A model generated the notes under the pieces. It was not told where the DNA came from. It made no database searches and worked only from the letters and a program-made list of their open reading frames with translations. From contig JALVVQ010000040.1 of assembly GCA_027023325.1 (NCBI GenBank), positions 1 through 17,582 of the forward strand: a stretch of DNA of 17,582 bases, written 5' to 3'. The stretch is from Campylobacteraceae bacterium. GTDB lineage: Bacteria > Campylobacterota > Campylobacteria > Campylobacterales > Sulfurovaceae. Within the stretch, counting starts at the first letter, position 1, and the number at the start of each line of letters is the position of its first letter. Position numbers and translations under genes: made by a program. This document shows, piece by piece, positions 15,470 through 17,582 of the stretch.

Positions 15470-15590
15470 TTGATGACACGAGTAAAGGTTAAAATAATAA
15501 TATTTTTTATAAGAAATGAGTAGTTCGGTAAAATATTAATCTGAATCACCATCTGCGGTGATGGGGCAAAGCCCTCTCTTTTTATATTTT
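15470..15590 (+). ncRNA. Candidate small RNA ending at an intrinsic terminator
   Basis: On the + strand, TTGATG (15470-15475) and AATAAT (15493-15498) are 17 bases apart, a plausible promoter. Downstream are hairpins ATCACC/GGTGAT (15545-15562, loop ATCTGC) and GGGC-AAA-GCCC (15564-15574), then TCTCTTTTTATATTTT. No + strand gene precedes this terminator. The RNA would be roughly 85 bases and would be antisense to the last few bases of the hsrA transcript. Speculative; the same element may only end hsrA transcription. Confidence 0.3.
15545..15590. terminator. Double hairpin and T-tract at the 3' end of hsrA
   Basis: Two adjacent stems, 15545-15562 (6 bp, loop of 6) and 15564-15574 (GGGC/GCCC, AAA loop), lie just beyond the hsrA stop. 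The T-rich tract (TCTCTTTTTATATTTT) is on the + side, so the canonical orientation is rightward; on the minus strand the stems are followed only by a mixed AT sequence. Probably terminates hsrA transcripts as well. Confidence 0.65.
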
Positions 15591-16253
15591 GATGGGGAAG
15601 CAAAAACGATATCCTCGTCGTCTGACTGTTTCAATAGTCGTGATCTCTAAAGGTTTGTCCATCTTTTGCCTAATCTGATTGATAGCCACTTCAATAACAT
15701 TGGGTGTTACAAGCTCAGGCTCTTCCCATATAGCATCAAGGAGTTGCTCTTTGGAGACAATTTGATCTCTGTGCATCGCCAAATGGGTAAGTACCTCAAA
15801 GGGTTTCCCTTTAAGTTCAATGTCCTCACCATTGTAAATAATTTTCTCCTCTTCGGGACTAATGATCAATTCATTAATTTCAATGATGTTACTAGCACCA
15901 AAGCGAAGCTTTGCCTCTATTCTTACATGAAGAATATCTAGATCTATGGGCTTTTTGATATAGTCGTCTGCACCAGATTTAAGCGCAGCAATCTCGTTTT
16001 CTTTGTCTGTTTCGGTGGAGAGTACGATAACAGAAGTTTTGGTATGCTTCTCTTTGATGTTTTTTATGAGGTCACCGATATGGGTACCTGTGAGTGTCCA
16101 GTCTATGAGTACCATATTGTAGTTTCTGATATCGAGAAAATATTTTGCATCCTCAATATTTTCAGCGATGTCGCTCTGGTATCCAAACTCTTTGAGCTTT
16201 TCCAAAATTGCATCACTTAGTTCTGCACTGCTGTCGATAATTAGTATTCGCAT
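15582..16253 (-). CDS. hsrA: HsrA-like (HP1043 family) OmpR-type response regulator
   Basis: A 223-residue regulator. The winged-helix half (about 120-220) is nearly identical, as I recall it, to the H. pylori essential orphan regulator HP1043/HsrA: KGKPFEVLTHLAMHRDQIVS, then EQLLDAIWEEPELVTPNVIE, then INQIRQKMDKPL and the VRRRGYRFC wing. HsrA controls housekeeping genes and responds to metabolic or redox state without phosphorylation. The receiver here is less conserved: the acidic pocket is only D7 (followed by S8-S9), but the phosphoacceptor position keeps D51 and the lysine K101 is present, whereas H. pylori lacks the aspartate. No kinase gene is adjacent, consistent with an orphan. AGAAGG (16260-16265) is 6 bases before ATG 16253. 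Confidence 0.92.
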   Translation of the reverse strand: MRILIIDSSAELSDAILEKLKEFGYQSDIAENIEDAKYFLDIRNYNMVLIDWTLTGTHIGDLIKNIKEKHTKTSVIVLSTETDKENEIAALKSGADDYIKKPIDLDILHVRIEAKLRFGASNIIEINELIISPEEEKIIYNGEDIELKGKPFEVLTHLAMHRDQIVSKEQLLDAIWEEPELVTPNVIEVAINQIRQKMDKPLEITTIETVRRRGYRFCFPIKI

Positions 16254-16283
16254 GATATACCTTCTGTTTTCATAAGATCTAAA

Positions 16284-16300
16284 CTTAAAATTATTTTAAA
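16284..16300 (-). promoter_or_regulatory. Tandem direct repeat at the hsrA start, possible autoregulatory site
   Basis: On the minus strand: TTTAAA, 5 bases, TTTAAG, an 11-bp period that places both half-sites on one face of the helix as OmpR-type dimers prefer. It begins at the edge of the -10 box and covers the likely transcription start, a position suited to repression. HP1043 is known to bind its own promoter in H. pylori. Confidence 0.45.
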
Positions 16301-16308
16301 TTATACCA
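16300..16308 (-). promoter_or_regulatory. hsrA promoter, extended -10
   Basis: On the minus strand this reads TGGTATAAT, a perfect extended -10 element. The start of transcription would be near 16293, giving a leader of about 40 bases. A dyad TTTCTC (16312-16317)/GAGAAA (16325-16330) covers the spacer and -35 area. Confidence 0.75.
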
Positions 16309-16359
16309 TAATTTCTCCTCAGTAGAGAAAATTTTATCCTTTTTTTGTTACCATGCGGT

Positions 16360-16869
16360 ATGAAACATGATACAAACCATAGATATATCCATATTTTACT
16401 GATGCTAATTGCTCCGCTGACACTGCTGGCTGACAAGAAAGTCTTTATAGATCTTTCCCTGCAAAGAGCCTATGCGATCGAAAACGGGGTCACACTTTTT
16501 GAGGGGCGCATCTCCTCGGGGAAAAGTGGTCACGAGACACCTACGGGCAGCTTCACGGTACTACAAAAAGAGCGTATGCATCGCTCAAATCTCTACCCAG
16601 AACCAACTGGAGGTGCCAAGATGCCCTATATGATGCGTTTGACTTGGGATGGTGTGGCGATGCATCAGGGTTATGTCTCCAGACATCCAGCTTCACATGG
16701 GTGCATTAGGTTGCAACGAAGATTTGCTAGGAAGCTTTTTCACTGGGTCGATAAAGGTACACTGGTTACAGTAGGAGGAGATACAAGCCGATACTATAAA
16801 GGGAGATATGGCGCAGGAAGCACATACGCAAAAGATAGCGATGGTTATGGCATTATTGAGGTATATTAG
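16360..16869 (+). CDS. Secreted L,D-transpeptidase (YkuD domain)
   Basis: Peptidoglycan-modifying enzyme: YkuD proteins form 3-3 crosslinks, or attach proteins or free residues to stem peptides, in the periplasm. The 169-residue protein has a signal peptide (hydrophobic core about 10-23, cleavage near LLA-DK) and then a minimal YkuD domain. The catalytic block runs from H102 to SHGCIRL, with nucleophile C115 and H113; the substrate-side G-R-I-S-S-G-K and TPTGSF motifs (about 49-64) match the family. No peptidoglycan-binding domain is attached. The start is uncertain: ATG 16360 gives the best signal peptide but has no ribosome site; a TTG at 16345 is in frame. The end overlaps folB convergently by 17 bases. 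Divergent from hsrA, so it may share that control region. Confidence 0.88.
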   Translation: MKHDTNHRYIHILLMLIAPLTLLADKKVFIDLSLQRAYAIENGVTLFEGRISSGKSGHETPTGSFTVLQKERMHRSNLYPEPTGGAKMPYMMRLTWDGVAMHQGYVSRHPASHGCIRLQRRFARKLFHWVDKGTLVTVGGDTSRYYKGRYGAGSTYAKDSDGYGIIEVY

Positions 16870-17188
16870 TCCACTCCCCTGACAGACCCACTGAGCACTG
16901 AGGGAGTATGTCTGGTTTTGAGAGCTTGATACCAAGCACCTCTATAGTGGGGAAATGGGTAAAGAGCAGTGCCTTGATGCCTAACAGTGCCTCCTCCAAA
17001 AGCAGATACTTCTTTTCTCTCAAATGTTGTTTGATATCGCTTGTTACCTTGCCGTAGTCTAGAAAGTTTCCTTCTCCATAGGTATAGTCAATTTCAATAT
17101 CGAGCAGTACCTTTTGCTCCGTCTCTCTCTCAAAATCCAGAAGTCCTATAATGCAAGAAACCTCCAATGCATCAATGTGAATTCTCAT
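16853..17188 (-). CDS. folB: Dihydroneopterin aldolase
   Basis: Folate pathway enzyme that splits 7,8-dihydroneopterin into 6-hydroxymethyl-dihydropterin and glycolaldehyde; works as a homo-octamer in the cytoplasm. The 111 residues cover the whole fold: I14-G15 with GLLDFERETEQKV (E20 and the following Gln), Y45 in the substrate pocket, LLLEEAL with the pterin-binding glutamate (E65 or E66), and the catalytic K91-P92. It is slightly shorter than the usual 118-125 residues. Its ATG overlaps the plsY stop (ATGA), a pairing also seen between folB and plsY neighbours elsewhere, and its 3' end runs 17 bases into the L,D-transpeptidase gene on the other strand. No other folate gene is in view. Confidence 0.92.
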   Translation of the reverse strand: MRIHIDALEVSCIIGLLDFERETEQKVLLDIEIDYTYGEGNFLDYGKVTSDIKQHLREKKYLLLEEALLGIKALLFTHFPTIEVLGIKLSKPDILPQCSVGLSGEWTNIPQ

Positions 17189-17582
17189 GCGACTTTTGTC
17201 TCCTCATTGTGAAAGAGTCTGACTAGGTTAGGGATATGCTTGTAGAAAATGACAAAAGCAATGATCCAGATGGGAGCATGCGTGGAGATACCTGGTACTT
17301 CCGGATAGAGCAGATAGCTTGCAATGACAAAGGCTGCCATGCCAATGAGAGAAGAGACGGAGACTATCTTGAGCCCTTTGCTTGCTGCAATCCAGGCAAC
17401 GACAGCAACAAATGCAGGGATAGGCATCATGATGGCAAGTACACCTAGGCCCGTGGCTACGCCCTTGCCTCCCTCAAAGAGCAGGAAAGGAGAGAAACAG
17501 TGTCCCATCACAGCCAGAACGGCAAGCGTCCAAAGCACACCCTCGGGAGCTCCCAGGGCTCTAGCGATGAGGATGACAACGA
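17185..17582 (-). CDS. plsY: Glycerol-3-phosphate acyltransferase PlsY, C-terminal part (5' end outside window)
   Basis: Inner-membrane enzyme that moves an acyl group from acyl-phosphate to glycerol-3-phosphate, the first step of phospholipid synthesis. About 131 residues are visible and the frame is open through the right edge; the GTG at 17538 is an internal valine. The glycine-rich signature GHCFSPFLLFEGGKGVATG is intact, followed by hydrophobic helices and the final K-H-x-x-N-L-V-R-L block close to the C-terminus, which matches the last conserved motif. The N-terminal part with the first motif lies outside. The stop overlaps the folB start (ATGA), so the two are translated from one message. 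Confidence 0.94.
   Translation of the reverse strand, partial: VVILIARALGAPEGVLWTLAVLAVMGHCFSPFLLFEGGKGVATGLGVLAIMMPIPAFVAVVAWIAASKGLKIVSVSSLIGMAAFVIASYLLYPEVPGISTHAPIWIIAFVIFYKHIPNLVRLFHNEETKVA

Noticed and set aside
15411..15581. A short protein-coding gene in the ferredoxin-hsrA gap
   Set aside because: No frame with a start, a ribosome site and reasonable length on either strand.

Overview
The window looks like ordinary chromosomal DNA from a Campylobacterota (epsilonproteobacterium), probably a free-living relative of Sulfurovum or Sulfurimonas. The best clue is the response regulator at 15582-16253. Its DNA-binding half is nearly the same as that of HsrA (HP1043 in Helicobacter pylori, Cj0355 in Campylobacter). 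Moderate GC, dense packing with 4-17 bp gene overlaps, and clear AGGAG-type ribosome sites fit this. I see no insertion sequence, prophage, CRISPR array, tRNA or rRNA, and no gene-free stretch over 300 bases.

Layout, left to right. (1) 1-3383, + strand: the C-terminal half of the repair helicase Mfd, overlapping a membrane histidine kinase of the HisKA_2 type, which overlaps its response regulator. (2) 3527-3844, +: a small lipoprotein with its own promoter-like site. (3) 3914-10433, +: a tight seven-gene MoxR/Bat operon: MoxR ATPase, DUF58 protein, single-pass membrane protein, two von Willebrand A proteins (BatA, BatB), a TPR protein with a very lysine-rich tail (BatC-like), and BatD. (4) 10468-11304, -: prephenate dehydrogenase (tyrA), convergent with batD. 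(5) 11465-13534, +: BamA, divergent from tyrA. (6) 13688-15410, -: a 2[4Fe-4S] ferredoxin followed by an exopolyphosphatase/GppA phosphatase. (7) 15582-16253, -: the HsrA-like regulator, divergent from a secreted L,D-transpeptidase (16360-16869, +). (8) 16853-17582, -: folB and the 3' part of plsY, sharing an ATGA junction.

The Bat block is the main multi-gene system. Known logic of such operons suggests a MoxR AAA+ ATPase acting on or with membrane-anchored VWA proteins, with TPR and BatD partners facing the periplasm. Its real function is unsettled in all organisms. In this copy the DUF58 protein has lost the metal-binding (MIDAS) aspartate, while BatA and BatB keep it.

The most interesting non-coding signals are a direct repeat just downstream of the hsrA -10 box (possible autoregulation), a + strand terminator in the ferredoxin-hsrA gap with no annotated gene to serve (possible small RNA), and several compact intergenic hairpins with 2-3 base loops. 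I did not find a clearly new biological system.
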